The notes below the pieces were generated by a model. It saw only the letters and a list, made by a program, of their open reading frames with translations. It ran no database searches and was not told where the DNA came from. A program made the translations under genes and the position numbers. From assembly GCF_023887685.1 (NCBI RefSeq), contig NZ_JAMWMR010000027.1:1-64000 (forward strand): DNA of 64,000 nucleotides, given 5' to 3'. The stretch comes from Streptomyces macrolidinus. GTDB taxonomy: Bacteria > Actinomycetota > Actinomycetes > Streptomycetales > Streptomycetaceae. The first letter of the stretch is position 1. Each line of letters opens with the position of its first letter. This document shows positions 16,701-24,205 of this stretch, in pieces.

Positions 16701-17324
16701 ACGGCCATGGACTACGTGTACGCGCACGACGATCCGACCGTGCGGCTGCTGTGGCTGAGCAACGACCCGGCCACCAATGTGACGCCGGCGATGCCCTGGG
16801 GCGCGAAGGACATGGAGAAGGTGCAGTACGTACCGACCCTCGCGCCCCCCGATCCGGTCCTGGTGTCGGACCTGGTCGCCTCGCTCGAGGACGCGGGCCC
16901 CCACTCCTACCTCATGGTCAACCGCAGCCAGGTGACGTATCTCCAGATGGACGTCGGCTACTCGGCGACCTGGCGGACCCGTCTCCTGCGGAACCTGGAC
17001 GCCCGTCCGGAGCTGAAGAAGGTCTTCGCCAACGACGACGCGACCCTGTACACGCTGCGCGAGCCGCCGAGCGGCGCGGTCCCGCAGCCGCGTCCGGGTC
17101 CGATCGGACCGCGGGTGACCTGGACGCCGTGGTCGGTCGCCGGGGGGCTCGCTGCCGTGGCGCTGGTCCTGATCCTCACCACGCGCGAGATCGTACGGGT
17201 CGCGGTGCGCCCGAGCGCGCGGCATCTGCGGTGGCTGCGGGGGAGCTTCTGGTTCTCGCTGCCGCTGCTGGCGGTGCTGCTGGCCTCGCTGGTGCAGCGG
17301 TTCCTGACGATGGGCAAGGGCTGA
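13716..17324 (+). CDS. Fused Wzx-type flippase and polytopic GT-C-like protein
   Basis: This very large membrane protein has 1202 residues in two halves. Residues 1-470 resemble polysaccharide exporters of the MOP superfamily (Wzx-like) with about 12 membrane segments, such as AYALMLNTGVSAVLGLGYWL and LLAINMGASLTVEGAHDP. A soluble Asp/Gly/Thr-rich linker at about 470-530 carries nine-residue and DTG repeats. Residues 535-1202 form a second polytopic half with at least ten further helices and a C-terminal soluble loop, resembling GT-C glycosyltransferases or polymerases. The normal Wzx length is 400-500 residues, so this is a fusion. The GTG at 13716 overlaps the deacetylase stop. I infer that it flips and extends or polymerises the lipid-linked unit made by the upstream genes. 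Confidence 0.82.
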   Translation: MSDTTTAQAASSTTAAPERPGRRLRLPGLGGSGGGSPLFRNAYALMLNTGVSAVLGLGYWLVAARYYSADAVGQGSAAIAAMKFLAGLTAVTLTGALARFIPVSGRATGRLISRTYAVSSLVVAVGAGVFLVTLDHWGPSYRFLHGTVNGLGFVVAVIAWNLLTLQDGVLTGLRSALWVPVGNTVFSGVKLALLVGLAVAIPTTGVFVSWVAAIATSVLPLGWLVFRRLVPRHVKATERHARPPSLKEIGRFLAGDCTGSLFSLAVVYLVPVIVAAQVSAADNAYFYIATTIGGTVDLLAINMGASLTVEGAHDPTQLAANTRAALKRMARIMLPVCAVLFLGAPFILHVFGAGYAHAATPLLRWFAVGALLRVVIETYFAVLRAQSRTSGLAWLQGLLCVLVLGLTLLLLPRIGLTGAGVAEVASLAVIASIAAPRLFRVVRGAPPRALPENMAPDGDLADLGTREVPVPRHVPSWAEGTSDAYGKGDTDNAYGKSDTDDAEDTGDTGDTGDTGDTGDTRAEPVRPPRSSGRRGVVLLACLLVTALLLYWVPALALNDSSLDRMGGLGLISVLPPPTLVGAALLIVVFAALLWRVHEHKGLLLVTLLATVVSLHALPAVIETEPRFATAWQHLGFLDYIDRTGAAVPDLDARWSWPGFFAAAAFVAKACGVSDLTEVIRWWPLTMQLLYLAPMFLLLRSLRAGWRAKWTGLWLFVLSGWVGQDYFSPQGFTYLFYLVFVAILLVWFRAPHLIWTKARPGEAEPEQAGSGQRAVLLALLIALYAASVPAHQLTPFVMLGVLAALVLIRRCELRGLPVLFAVLVAFWLGFMAEPYWSGHFDELFGGVGGVGSNVSTSVSGRIQGGDSTHKLVLYARVLLAGTVMALACWGWWRRRDHRYRERSLLVLTFVPFLGFGMQSYGGEMALRVFMFALPGAALLAALALFPRTGVTAKERDKDRVSLAPVAALLAGLVLMGGFLVVRWGNEPFERIRPGEVTAMDYVYAHDDPTVRLLWLSNDPATNVTPAMPWGAKDMEKVQYVPTLAPPDPVLVSDLVASLEDAGPHSYLMVNRSQVTYLQMDVGYSATWRTRLLRNLDARPELKKVFANDDATLYTLREPPSGAVPQPRPGPIGPRVTWTPWSVAGGLAAVALVLILTTREIVRVAVRPSARHLRWLRGSFWFSLPLLAVLLASLVQRFLTMGKG
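15166..15275 (+). repeat. In-frame minisatellites in the fusion linker
   Basis: Two kinds of tandem repeat lie side by side. At 15166-15219 a 27-bp unit occurs twice, encoding the nine-residue repeats DAYGKGDTD and NAYGKSDTD. At 15225-15275 a 9-bp unit of the form GAYACGGGY occurs about 5.7 times, encoding DTG repeats. Both unit lengths are multiples of three, so copy-number change would alter linker length without breaking the frame. Confidence 0.85.
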
Positions 17325-17399
17325 CCCGCGCACGACGGGCGCGACGGGCGTACGGATATACGAATGCCGGGGCGTACGGGCGTACGGGCGTGAAGTGGC

Positions 17400-18827
17400 T
17401 CAGCGCGTCAGCCACTTCACCTCGTACGCCTTCATGGCGAACCGCTTGCCGTCGATCCGCGCGCTGATCGGCCGGTCGAGGGTGTTCACCACGAGGACCG
17501 TCCTGTCGGTGGCGAGGACCCGTACGTTGGGGACGTCGTCCTCGGCGACGGACACGGTCCGGTACGTGCTGCCGGGCGGGAACTCCTTGCCGAAGCGGGA
17601 GATCAGGTCGTACAGGGGCAGCGCCCGGCCGCCGTCGGCGCTGTCGGTCGAGGTCCACAGACAGCCGGGGCAGTCGGGGCCCTCGCGTTCCTCCGGGTTC
17701 CAGTAGAAGCCGGAGGAGGCGCCGCCCTCGACCATGGCGATCATCCCGGTGGCCTGCACGGCGACGCGGTGGTTCTCGCTCCAGCCCTTGCGGTCGTCGT
17801 TGTCGTCGGCGGGCTCGACGTAGTACTCGGCCCACCACAGCGGCAGGTCACCGATCCGCTTCCGTACCCACGCGCCGACGTCGGTGAGCTTGTCGGTGGC
17901 CGTGAACTCGTCGGGCAGCAGCTCGTCGTCCTTGGTGTAGCTGGAGCCGTCCACGACCACGAAGTCGGCACCCGCCTTGTGCCGGTTCCAGTAGTCGAAG
18001 GCGTCGAGGACCCGCTGGTCCATGGCGCCCCAGGGACCGCGCGGGCGCGCCGCGGCGTTCTGCTCCCCCGGGCCGACGCTGTCCATGACGAGGTACGGCC
18101 CGCCGACCATGATCTTGTCGTCGACCTGTTTCAGCGCCTTGTACACAAGGTTGTACAACCGGGTGTACCCCTCGTAGTCCCAGCGGCCCTCGGCGTTGTT
18201 CCAGAAGCCCTTGAACTCGTTCCAGACGACGAAGTGGCGTACGTCCGGATAGCGCCTGGCCACCGTCGCGGCGAGGGCGGCGTAGTCCTTGTAGTGGTCG
18301 GGGGTGGGGGCGGTCTCCAGGGCGGACTGGCTCCAGTCGGTGTTCGCGTCGCCCGGCGTGCCGCCCTTCATCCAGTCGGGGGCGCAGCACAAGGTCACGA
18401 CGGGGGTGCCGCCGGACGCCCGGACGAAGTCGATCCGGCGGTCCATCTCCTCGAAGTCGTAACGGCCCTTGACCGGTTCGGGGTTGCCCGCGCCCCAGCC
18501 CATGATGTGCTGGTTCTGCGGCAGCCCCGCCCGCGAGAGCAGCCCTTCCACCCGTGCGACGGCCTTCGAGCTGCCCTGGTCGGCGCTGTACTGGGTGTGG
18601 GTGAAGCCCCAGCCGACATCCGGGGTCGGTGCCCCGCGCGGGGTGGCGGGCGTGCCGTGCACCCGGCCGCCGTCGCGGGTGGTGCCCGCGTCACCGGAGC
18701 CGCTGTCCGGCAGGGTGTTCATCAAGGTCGCGAGCAGGGCCAGTACGGCCGCGGTCGCACCGAGCAGTGCGGTGAGAGGCCACCGCCGTGCCCGCCGCGC
18801 CTCTGAATTCCCCCCATGACGTCGCAT
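17400..18827 (-). CDS. Membrane-anchored GH39-like glycoside hydrolase
   Basis: This 475-residue protein starts with a basic stretch and one hydrophobic helix (WPLTALLGATAAVLALLATL, about residues 16-36), a signal anchor or uncleaved signal. The rest is a TIM-barrel hydrolase of GH39/clan GH-A type. FVVWNEFKGFWN near residue 205 supplies the acid/base Glu and LWWAEYYVEP near 335 the likely nucleophile Glu. A small beta domain closes the protein (VPNVRVLATDRTVLVVNTLD). It converges on the flippase fusion with only 75 bases between the stops, so it probably trims or recycles the same extracellular polymer. The ATG at 18827 is chosen to start just before the signal anchor; no strong ribosome site is seen. 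Confidence 0.85.
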   Translation of the reverse strand: MRRHGGNSEARRARRWPLTALLGATAAVLALLATLMNTLPDSGSGDAGTTRDGGRVHGTPATPRGAPTPDVGWGFTHTQYSADQGSSKAVARVEGLLSRAGLPQNQHIMGWGAGNPEPVKGRYDFEEMDRRIDFVRASGGTPVVTLCCAPDWMKGGTPGDANTDWSQSALETAPTPDHYKDYAALAATVARRYPDVRHFVVWNEFKGFWNNAEGRWDYEGYTRLYNLVYKALKQVDDKIMVGGPYLVMDSVGPGEQNAAARPRGPWGAMDQRVLDAFDYWNRHKAGADFVVVDGSSYTKDDELLPDEFTATDKLTDVGAWVRKRIGDLPLWWAEYYVEPADDNDDRKGWSENHRVAVQATGMIAMVEGGASSGFYWNPEEREGPDCPGCLWTSTDSADGGRALPLYDLISRFGKEFPPGSTYRTVSVAEDDVPNVRVLATDRTVLVVNTLDRPISARIDGKRFAMKAYEVKWLTR

Positions 18828-18998
18828 CAAGGACAACAGTATCGGCCGGAATCCGCCCGCGACAGATTCCGTCACCCGCCGACCGGACCACACGCGAGGC
18901 GCTTCCGGACGCAGCCCCACCCGTACGCCGTGCGCGGGATCGGGGACAGGCCGTGGAAATCCGGTGCGCGGGACGCCTGAGTGACAGATCATGGCGGC

Positions 18999-20093
18999 AT
19001 GTCCGCGAACCCACACGACGCTCTGCCGATCCGGCTCACCGTCGACGACAGCGACTCGCCGTCCGACGTCGTCGACGCGCTGTTCCTCGGCCGCTTCGCG
19101 AAGGGAGAGCAGCCGTACTCGCACGCTGCGAACATCGACCGCGTACGCCCCGGGGCCACGCTCCTGCCGCCCGACGCCCGGCTGCTGCGCTGCGCCCGCG
19201 ACGACGACCGCAGCGCGACCCTCGCCGAGGGGGACGGCTGGACGCTGCTGGTCTCCCGCTGGAACCGCGGCGCGGACGTCACGGTCACGGCGACCAGTGC
19301 CGACCTGGCCGAACAGGTGCTGAAGCAGGCCACGGACGGCGCGGCGGACGAACCGGAGCCGCAGCCGGAGAACGTGACGATGGGGTTCTGGTACGTGTCC
19401 CCGAGGCGCGGCCCGCACCGCACGACGCGGCAGATCTCGGCGGGCACGTGGGAGGAGATCCGCCCGAACTACACGGCGCCGGTCGCGGACGCCATGGACC
19501 GGCTGATGAAGACGACCCCGCAGGACATCGCGGGCCGTCTGCTGCTGTTGCACGGCCCGCCGGGCACGGGCAAGACGTCGGCGCTGCGCACGCTCGCCCG
19601 CTCGTGGCGGGACTGGTGCCAGGTGGACTGCGTCCTGGACCCCGAGCGGCTGTTCTCGGACGTCGGCTATCTCATGGACATCGCGATCGGCGAGGAGGAC
19701 GCGGCGGGCAAGGGCCGCTGGCGGCTGCTCCTGCTGGAGGACTGCGACGAACTGATCCGCGGCGAGGCCAAGCACACCGCGGGCCAGGCCCTGTCGCGGC
19801 TGCTGAACCTGACGGACGGCCTGCTCGGCCAGGGCAGGAACGTTCTGGTGGGCGTGACGACCAACGAGGACCTGGAGCGTCTCCACCCGGCCGTCGTCCG
19901 CCCCGGCCGCTGTCTGGCCCGGATCGAGGTCGGTCCGCTGACCCGCCCGGAGGCGGTGGGCTGGCTGGGCCGCGAGGAGGGCGTGGGCCGCGACGGCGCG
20001 ACCCTGGCCGAGCTGTACGCGCTGCGCCGGGGGACGACACCCGCCTCGGTGCCGGACCAGCGGCCGGGGGCGGACGCGGGGCTGTATCTGTAA
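18999..20093 (+). CDS. AAA-family ATPase with DUF5925-type N-terminus
   Basis: This 364-residue protein has an N-terminal region of about 150 residues (the DUF5925 type found in actinomycetes) and a C-terminal AAA module. Walker A is GPPGTGKTSAL near residue 190, Walker B LLLLEDCDEL near 242, sensor-1 VGVTTNEDL, and an arginine pair PAVVRPGR follows. All key residues are present, so ATP hydrolysis is likely. The substrate is unknown. The ATG at 18999 follows CAGATC at a distance that suits a leaderless start; a GTG at 18981 is the alternative. It is divergent from the GH39-like gene and precedes the DUF72 gene by 23 bases. Confidence 0.85.
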   Translation: MSANPHDALPIRLTVDDSDSPSDVVDALFLGRFAKGEQPYSHAANIDRVRPGATLLPPDARLLRCARDDDRSATLAEGDGWTLLVSRWNRGADVTVTATSADLAEQVLKQATDGAADEPEPQPENVTMGFWYVSPRRGPHRTTRQISAGTWEEIRPNYTAPVADAMDRLMKTTPQDIAGRLLLLHGPPGTGKTSALRTLARSWRDWCQVDCVLDPERLFSDVGYLMDIAIGEEDAAGKGRWRLLLLEDCDELIRGEAKHTAGQALSRLLNLTDGLLGQGRNVLVGVTTNEDLERLHPAVVRPGRCLARIEVGPLTRPEAVGWLGREEGVGRDGATLAELYALRRGTTPASVPDQRPGADAGLYL

Positions 20094-20116
20094 GCACCTG
20101 GGTGTTTGATGGACGT

Positions 20117-20902
20117 ATGACCCTGTTGGTCGGCACCTCGGGGTGGCAGTACCGGGACTGGCGGGACGTCCTGTACCCGGCCGGTGTGCCCATGCGGCTG
20201 TGGCTGGAGGAGTACGCGACCCGGTTCGCCACGGTCGAGATCAACAACGCGTTCTACCGGCTGCCGTCGCGGGAGACCTTCGAGAGCTGGCGGGAGCGGG
20301 TGCCGCGGGACTTCGTGGTCGCGGTGAAGGCGAGCCGGTATCTGACGCACATCAAGCGCCTGCGGGATCCCGCGGAGCCGGTGCGCCGCCTGATGACCCA
20401 TGCCGCGGGCCTCGATGACCGGTTGGGTCCGGTCCTGCTGCAACTGCCGCCGACGCTCCGCGCGGACCCGGTCCTTCTCGACGAGAGTCTCGCCTGCTTC
20501 CCCTCCGGCACGCGGGTCGCGGTCGAACCGCGCCATGACTCGTGGTGGACGCCTCGGGTGCGCGGGGTGCTGGAGGCCCGGGGCGCGGCGCTGTGCTGGG
20601 CGGACGTGCTGTCCCGCCCGGTCACCCCGCTGTGGCGGACCGCCGGGTGGGGGTACGTCCGCTTCCACGCGGGCCGCGCCCGACCGTGGCCGCGCTACGG
20701 CCGCCGGTCCCTGACGACCTGGGTCCAGCGCGTCGCCGAGGCGTGGCCCGAGGGCTCGGACGTCTACGCCTACTTCAACAACGACCTGCACGCGGCGGCG
20801 GTCCTGGACGCGACGGCGTTCGCCCACGCGGCCACGACGGCGGGCCTGCCGGTGACCCGCACACCGTCTCACCTGCCGATCCCGGCGGACACGACACGAT
20901 GA
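20117..20902 (+). CDS. DUF72 family protein (YecE-like)
   Basis: This 261-residue DUF72 protein adopts a TIM-barrel fold in known structures, but the biochemical role of the family is not established. The diagnostic blocks are present: LVGTSGWQYRDW at the N-terminus, TVEINNAFYRLPSRETFESW near residue 35, VAVKASRYLTHIKRL near 75, LGPVLLQLPPTL near 103, and DVYAYFNNDLHAAAVLDA at the end. The last block is the conserved YFNN signature. The ATG at 20117 has TTTGAT about 10 bases upstream and no clear ribosome site. It follows the ATPase gene in the same direction. Confidence 0.92.
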   Translation: MTLLVGTSGWQYRDWRDVLYPAGVPMRLWLEEYATRFATVEINNAFYRLPSRETFESWRERVPRDFVVAVKASRYLTHIKRLRDPAEPVRRLMTHAAGLDDRLGPVLLQLPPTLRADPVLLDESLACFPSGTRVAVEPRHDSWWTPRVRGVLEARGAALCWADVLSRPVTPLWRTAGWGYVRFHAGRARPWPRYGRRSLTTWVQRVAEAWPEGSDVYAYFNNDLHAAAVLDATAFAHAATTAGLPVTRTPSHLPIPADTTR

Positions 20903-20930
20903 CGGCGGTTGTGACGCGATGACGACTCTT

Positions 20931-20982
20931 GTCCAGTCCGCGCATGTTCAGTCCGCGCCTGCTCAGTCCTGTTCAGTCCGCG
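20931..20982. repeat. Short direct repeats at the GntR gene end
   Basis: Four imperfect copies of a 10-12-base unit (GTTCAGTCCGCG or close variants) occur at 20931, 20946, 20961 and 20971. The last copy contains the stop codon of the minus-strand GntR gene at 20973, so slippage here could add or remove stop-adjacent sequence. Confidence 0.7.
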
Positions 20983-21341
20983 TACGCCGCCCGCAGGGCA
21001 TCCCGTACCGCGGCCAACGCACCGGCCTCGTCCAGCCCGAGGCGCCTGGCTCGCTCCGCATAGGCCTGCGCGGCGGCTGCCGCCTCCCGCTGCGCGGCCG
21101 GACCCGCGGCGGCGACGAACGTGCCGTTGCGCCCCCGCGTCTCGATCACCCCGTCCGCCTCCAGCGCCTTGTACGCCTTGGCGACCGTGTTGGCCGCGAG
21201 GCCGAGGGACTCGGCGAGCCCGCGCACGGTCGGCAGCCGGTATCCCACCGGCAGCACCCCCGACCGGGCCTGGTCGGAGATCTGCATCCGCACCTGCTCG
21301 TAGGGCGGCGCGCTCCCGTCGATGTGGATCTTCAAAGTCAC
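20973..21341 (-). CDS. Small GntR-family (YtrA-type) regulator
   Basis: At 122 residues this is the compact YtrA subgroup: a winged helix (about residues 10-75, with LPTVRGLAESLGLAANTVAK then AYKALEADGVIETRGRNGTF) and a short helical dimerisation tail. YtrA-type regulators often control transporter genes. The GTG at 21341 has a -10-like GACAAT six bases before it on the minus strand (21348-21353), which suggests a leaderless mRNA. The stop lies inside a short tandem repeat. It is divergent from the GNAT/DUF402 pair, which may be its targets. That is a guess from position only. Confidence 0.9.
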   Translation of the reverse strand: MTLKIHIDGSAPPYEQVRMQISDQARSGVLPVGYRLPTVRGLAESLGLAANTVAKAYKALEADGVIETRGRNGTFVAAAGPAAQREAAAAAQAYAERARRLGLDEAGALAAVRDALRAAYAD

Positions 21342-21347
21342 GGGGCG

Positions 21348-21353
21348 ATTGTC
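21348..21353 (-). promoter_or_regulatory. -10-like box for the GntR gene
   Basis: On the minus strand this reads GACAAT and ends six bases before the GTG start at 21341. The spacing fits transcription beginning at or next to the start codon. Confidence 0.4.
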
Positions 21354-21413
21354 GCGCACTCCGCGGGAAAATGAGGGGCGGTCGGGGCCTTGTTCCGCGT
21401 AGCGTGCGCGCCC

Positions 21414-22343
21414 ATGACTGTGATCGTGCGCGACCTCACGCCCGAAGTGCCCGCCGACGTCGAGGACTTCGCCCGCGTCCGCCATCTCGCTCTGCCGTAC
21501 ATGCTGTGGACCCCGGACGCCGTCCGCCACCATCTCGCGCACAGCCACCCGGACGCCCATCGCCGCTACCTCCTCGCGGAGGAGGACGGCGAGGTGATCG
21601 GCACGGCCCAGGTCGGCCTCCTCCACGAGAGCCCGGAGCCGGGCCAGGCCCACCTCAACGCCTATGTCCACCCCGGCCGGACCCGGCGCGGCGCAGGCGA
21701 CCTCCTCGTGCGCGCGGCGGAGGAGTATCTGGCCTCCCTGGGCGCGACCAGGCTGTTCGCCTGGGTCCTGGACGAGCCGGGGAACCGTGCCTTCGCCGAG
21801 CGGCACGGCTACCGGGGCAGCCGCCCCGCCCACTTCCTGCGCCTGGACCTGGCGCAGACCGCGCTTCCGCCGCTCGGCACCCCTCCCCCGGGTGTCGAAC
21901 TGCGTACCGGCGCCGACTTCGCGGACGATCCGCGCCCGCTGTTCGAACTGGACGCGGAGACGGCGCAGGACGAACCGGGCGACATCGTCACCGAGTTCAC
22001 GGACTACGAGGCCTGGGTCGAGGAGCACTGGAAGCATCCGCTCCTGAACCTCGAACTGACCTCGGTCGCGGTGGTGGACGGCCGTCCCGCCTCCTTCAGC
22101 GTGGCCTACACGGACGACACGGGCCGCTACGCCACCGCGATGACCGGCACCGCGCGCGCCCACCGCGGCCGGGGCCTCGCCAAGCTCGCCAAGAACGACT
22201 CGCTGCACCGGGCCCGCGCCGCCGGATCCACCGAGGCGTTCACGGGCAACGACGTGGGCAACGGCCCGATGATCGCCATCAACAAGTGGTTCGGGTACGA
22301 GATCTGCGCGACGGAGGTTCGGTATGTCCGTGAACTCGGCTGA
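21414..22343 (+). CDS. GNAT acetyltransferase with two GNAT domains
   Basis: This 309-residue protein has tandem GNAT folds. The first (about residues 5-150) has the acetyl-CoA motif region HPGRTRRGAGDLLVRAAEEY. The second (about 165-305) has TGTARAHRGRGLAKLAKNDS and ends NKWFGYEICATEVRYVREL. The two-domain build resembles MshD-like mycothiol synthase relatives, but the substrate is unknown. The ATG at 21414 follows TAGCGT at 21400-21405 with an 8-base gap, another probable leaderless start. It overlaps the DUF402 gene by 20 bases, implying co-translation. Confidence 0.88.
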   Translation: MTVIVRDLTPEVPADVEDFARVRHLALPYMLWTPDAVRHHLAHSHPDAHRRYLLAEEDGEVIGTAQVGLLHESPEPGQAHLNAYVHPGRTRRGAGDLLVRAAEEYLASLGATRLFAWVLDEPGNRAFAERHGYRGSRPAHFLRLDLAQTALPPLGTPPPGVELRTGADFADDPRPLFELDAETAQDEPGDIVTEFTDYEAWVEEHWKHPLLNLELTSVAVVDGRPASFSVAYTDDTGRYATAMTGTARAHRGRGLAKLAKNDSLHRARAAGSTEAFTGNDVGNGPMIAINKWFGYEICATEVRYVRELG

Positions 22344-22824
22344 TACTGCTGCCCAGTTGGAAGTCGTGCTCGTCAAGGCGGGCCGTACGAAGATCCGTTA
22401 TACGGCCGAGCTGCTCCATGACGACGGCACCCGGATCACCGTACGCGCCCCCTGGGCGGGCGACGGTGTCCGCGACTTCGGCTTCGTACGGTTCGAGCCC
22501 GGTGACGTCTTCACGGAGTACTACTGGCGCGACCGGTGGTACGCGGTGAAGGAAGTCCGCGACGGGCAGGGCGTGTTGAAGGGCTGGTACTGCGACATCA
22601 CCCGCCCGGCCGTCCTGCACGGCGGCGAACTCGTGGTCGAGGATCTCGACCTGGACCTGTGGCGCTCCGCCGACGGCGCGACCGTACTGCGCCTGGACGA
22701 GGACGAGTTCGAGGCGAGCGGCCTCGCGGCGACGGACCCGCGGGCGGCGGCAGCCGCCACGCAGGCCCTCGACACCCTCGAACTCCTCGCTCGTCAGGGA
22801 GGCTTCGAGACGCTGCTCACCTGA
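22324..22824 (+). CDS. DUF402 family protein (FomD-like)
   Basis: This 166-residue DUF402 protein belongs to a family that includes nucleoside tri/diphosphate phosphatases and FomD, which hydrolyses a cytidylyl intermediate in fosfomycin biosynthesis. Typical segments are DVFTEYYWRDRWYAVKEV (around residues 61-78), LKGWYCDITRPAVL near 85, and VVEDLDLDLW near 101; the Asp/Glu residues there bind metal in family members. The ATG at 22324 lies inside the end of the GNAT gene. The actual substrate here is unknown. A G/C hairpin after the stop (about 22832-22856) may terminate the pair. Confidence 0.85.
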   Translation: MSVNSADTAAQLEVVLVKAGRTKIRYTAELLHDDGTRITVRAPWAGDGVRDFGFVRFEPGDVFTEYYWRDRWYAVKEVRDGQGVLKGWYCDITRPAVLHGGELVVEDLDLDLWRSADGATVLRLDEDEFEASGLAATDPRAAAAATQALDTLELLARQGGFETLLT

Positions 22825-22935
22825 CCACACTCGGGGCCACCGAGGTTTCGGCCCCCTTCTTCCTGGCCATGTACCTGGTCATGCCACCCCAGTGACAGCC
22901 GCCGCTGACAGTCAGGTCATGACAAGGAGGCAGCA

Positions 22936-23070
22936 ATGCGCCGAGTGACCGTGCACAAGCCCCTGAAGAGGGCCGCCTCCCGCCGGGAGCGGGAGGAAGC
23001 CGACGAGCGGACCGCCGAACGCTCCGAGGTACGCAAGGACATCGCACGCGTCTGGTGGCCGGACGACTGA
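22936..23070 (+). CDS. 44-residue charged hypothetical protein
   Basis: A very small gene with a strong AAGGAGG ribosome site 6-7 bases before the ATG at 22936. It encodes 44 residues (MRRVTVHKPLKRAASRRERE followed by an acidic-basic helix and ending ARVWWPDD). More than half the residues are charged, and a single amphipathic helix with a WW end is likely. There is no signal peptide or cysteine pattern. The near-perfect ribosome site and dense charged codons make a real gene likely. It converges on the lipase gene, 28 bases from its stop. Function is unknown. Confidence 0.6.
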   Translation: MRRVTVHKPLKRAASRREREEADERTAERSEVRKDIARVWWPDD

Positions 23071-23098
23071 ACCTCCTTGACGCGTACGGCACTTGGGA

Positions 23099-23968
23099 TC
23101 AGTCGAACACCGAGGTGCAGGTGGTCGCGGTGGCGTGGGCCGGGTCCAGGGCGTTGGCCACCTCATGGAAGGCGATCCGGTCGGTCAGCCCTATCGCCAG
23201 GTGCTCGGAGAGGTCGACGGGGCACAGGTTCTGCACCAGGACGTTGCGGACGTCCGAGCCGCCGAGGAACTGCGAGCGGTACGGCGTGACGACCTCGTCG
23301 TACTGAGTGGCGATGACCGTGTAGTGGACACCGGGCACGGTGTCGCCGCCCGCGTTGAGCTTGGTCAGGAACGCCGAACCCGCCATCTGGTCGGCGACGC
23401 CGGGTACAGCCAGGGAGAGCAGGTCCTCGGCGCCGGGGAAGTACGGCAGCAGGTGGGTGAGCCCGTTCAGGGTGGTGCCGTGGTTGTCGGGCGCGATGCC
23501 GACGAGGGAGTTCACCTTGGCCGCGCCACCGAGGAACTTGAGGTAGTAGCGCGGCATCATGCCGCCCTGTGAATGGCCGACGAGATCGGCCTTGGCCGCG
23601 CCGGTCGCGGTGAGCACCCGGTCGACGAAGACCTGGAGTTGCCCGGCGGAGTCGGCGATGGGGGCCAGCCCGTGGAAGACGGGGACGCCGGGCAACTGGC
23701 CGTAGTCGAGCGAGAAGACGCAGTAGCCGCGGTTCACCAAGTAGGGCGCGAGAGCCAGCCAGTTGTCGACGGAGTTCCCGAACGTGCCGTGCACGAGGAC
23801 GACGGGGCGGGGGTGGGCGGCGGACGGCTTGCAGGAGTAGTCGTTCCACCCCTGGTGCGACGCGGCGGGCTCGGCGGCGGCCTCGGCGGTGGCGACGGGG
23901 ACGAGGCCGGCCGCGACGGTCAGCAGCAGCGCGGCCAGCGGTCTGAGCAGGCGTTTCCACGGCAGCAT
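23099..23968 (-). CDS. Secreted triacylglycerol lipase
   Basis: This 289-residue alpha/beta-hydrolase has a signal peptide of about 30 residues (RLLRPLAALLLTVAAGLVPV then ATAEA). The oxyanion-hole motif is VVLVHGTFGNSVDNW near residue 56, and the nucleophile elbow is LVGHSQGGMMPRYY near 128. A catalytic Asp is likely in TQYDEVVTPY and the His in SEHLAIGLTD. This is the Streptomyces-type extracellular lipase family (alpha/beta hydrolase fold, GHSQGG). The ATG at 23968 follows CAAGGAGAT at the right spacing. It is divergent from dnaE2; the intergenic SOS-like box is nearer to dnaE2. Confidence 0.93.
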   Translation of the reverse strand: MLPWKRLLRPLAALLLTVAAGLVPVATAEAAAEPAASHQGWNDYSCKPSAAHPRPVVLVHGTFGNSVDNWLALAPYLVNRGYCVFSLDYGQLPGVPVFHGLAPIADSAGQLQVFVDRVLTATGAAKADLVGHSQGGMMPRYYLKFLGGAAKVNSLVGIAPDNHGTTLNGLTHLLPYFPGAEDLLSLAVPGVADQMAGSAFLTKLNAGGDTVPGVHYTVIATQYDEVVTPYRSQFLGGSDVRNVLVQNLCPVDLSEHLAIGLTDRIAFHEVANALDPAHATATTCTSVFD

Positions 23969-24137
23969 CGGGTGATCTCCTTGCGACTCACGGACGGGTG
24001 CGACGGTCGGTCGTCCTGTGATCCGGATCACGAGGATGCTGTTCTCTCGCCAAGTTACGAACGCGTAGCGCAGACGGGAAGTTACGCGTCGGTAAAACTT
24101 CCCCACTTCTCCGCCCTCCTCGATGGAGTTAAAGTAA

Positions 24138-24153
24138 TCGAACGAACGTACGA
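24138..24153. promoter_or_regulatory. SOS box (LexA site) upstream of dnaE2
   Basis: The sequence TCGAAC-GAAC-GTACGA matches the actinobacterial LexA consensus TCGAAC-N4-GTTCGA with one mismatch. It lies 52 bases before the dnaE2 start, where LexA would block its promoter. A second small dyad, CGACA-GATA-TGTCG, follows at 24151-24164. The match to the consensus is seen directly; LexA control is inferred from known dnaE2 regulation in actinobacteria. Confidence 0.7.
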
Positions 24154-24205
24154 CAGATATGTCGGGCGAATGGTCGAAAATGGGGTGGAGTAGTGGAGGT
24201 GCGGC

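Noticed and set aside
17338-17399. Terminator between the flippase fusion and the GH39-like gene
   Set aside because: The gap contains short GGGCGTAC-type repeats but no stable hairpin.
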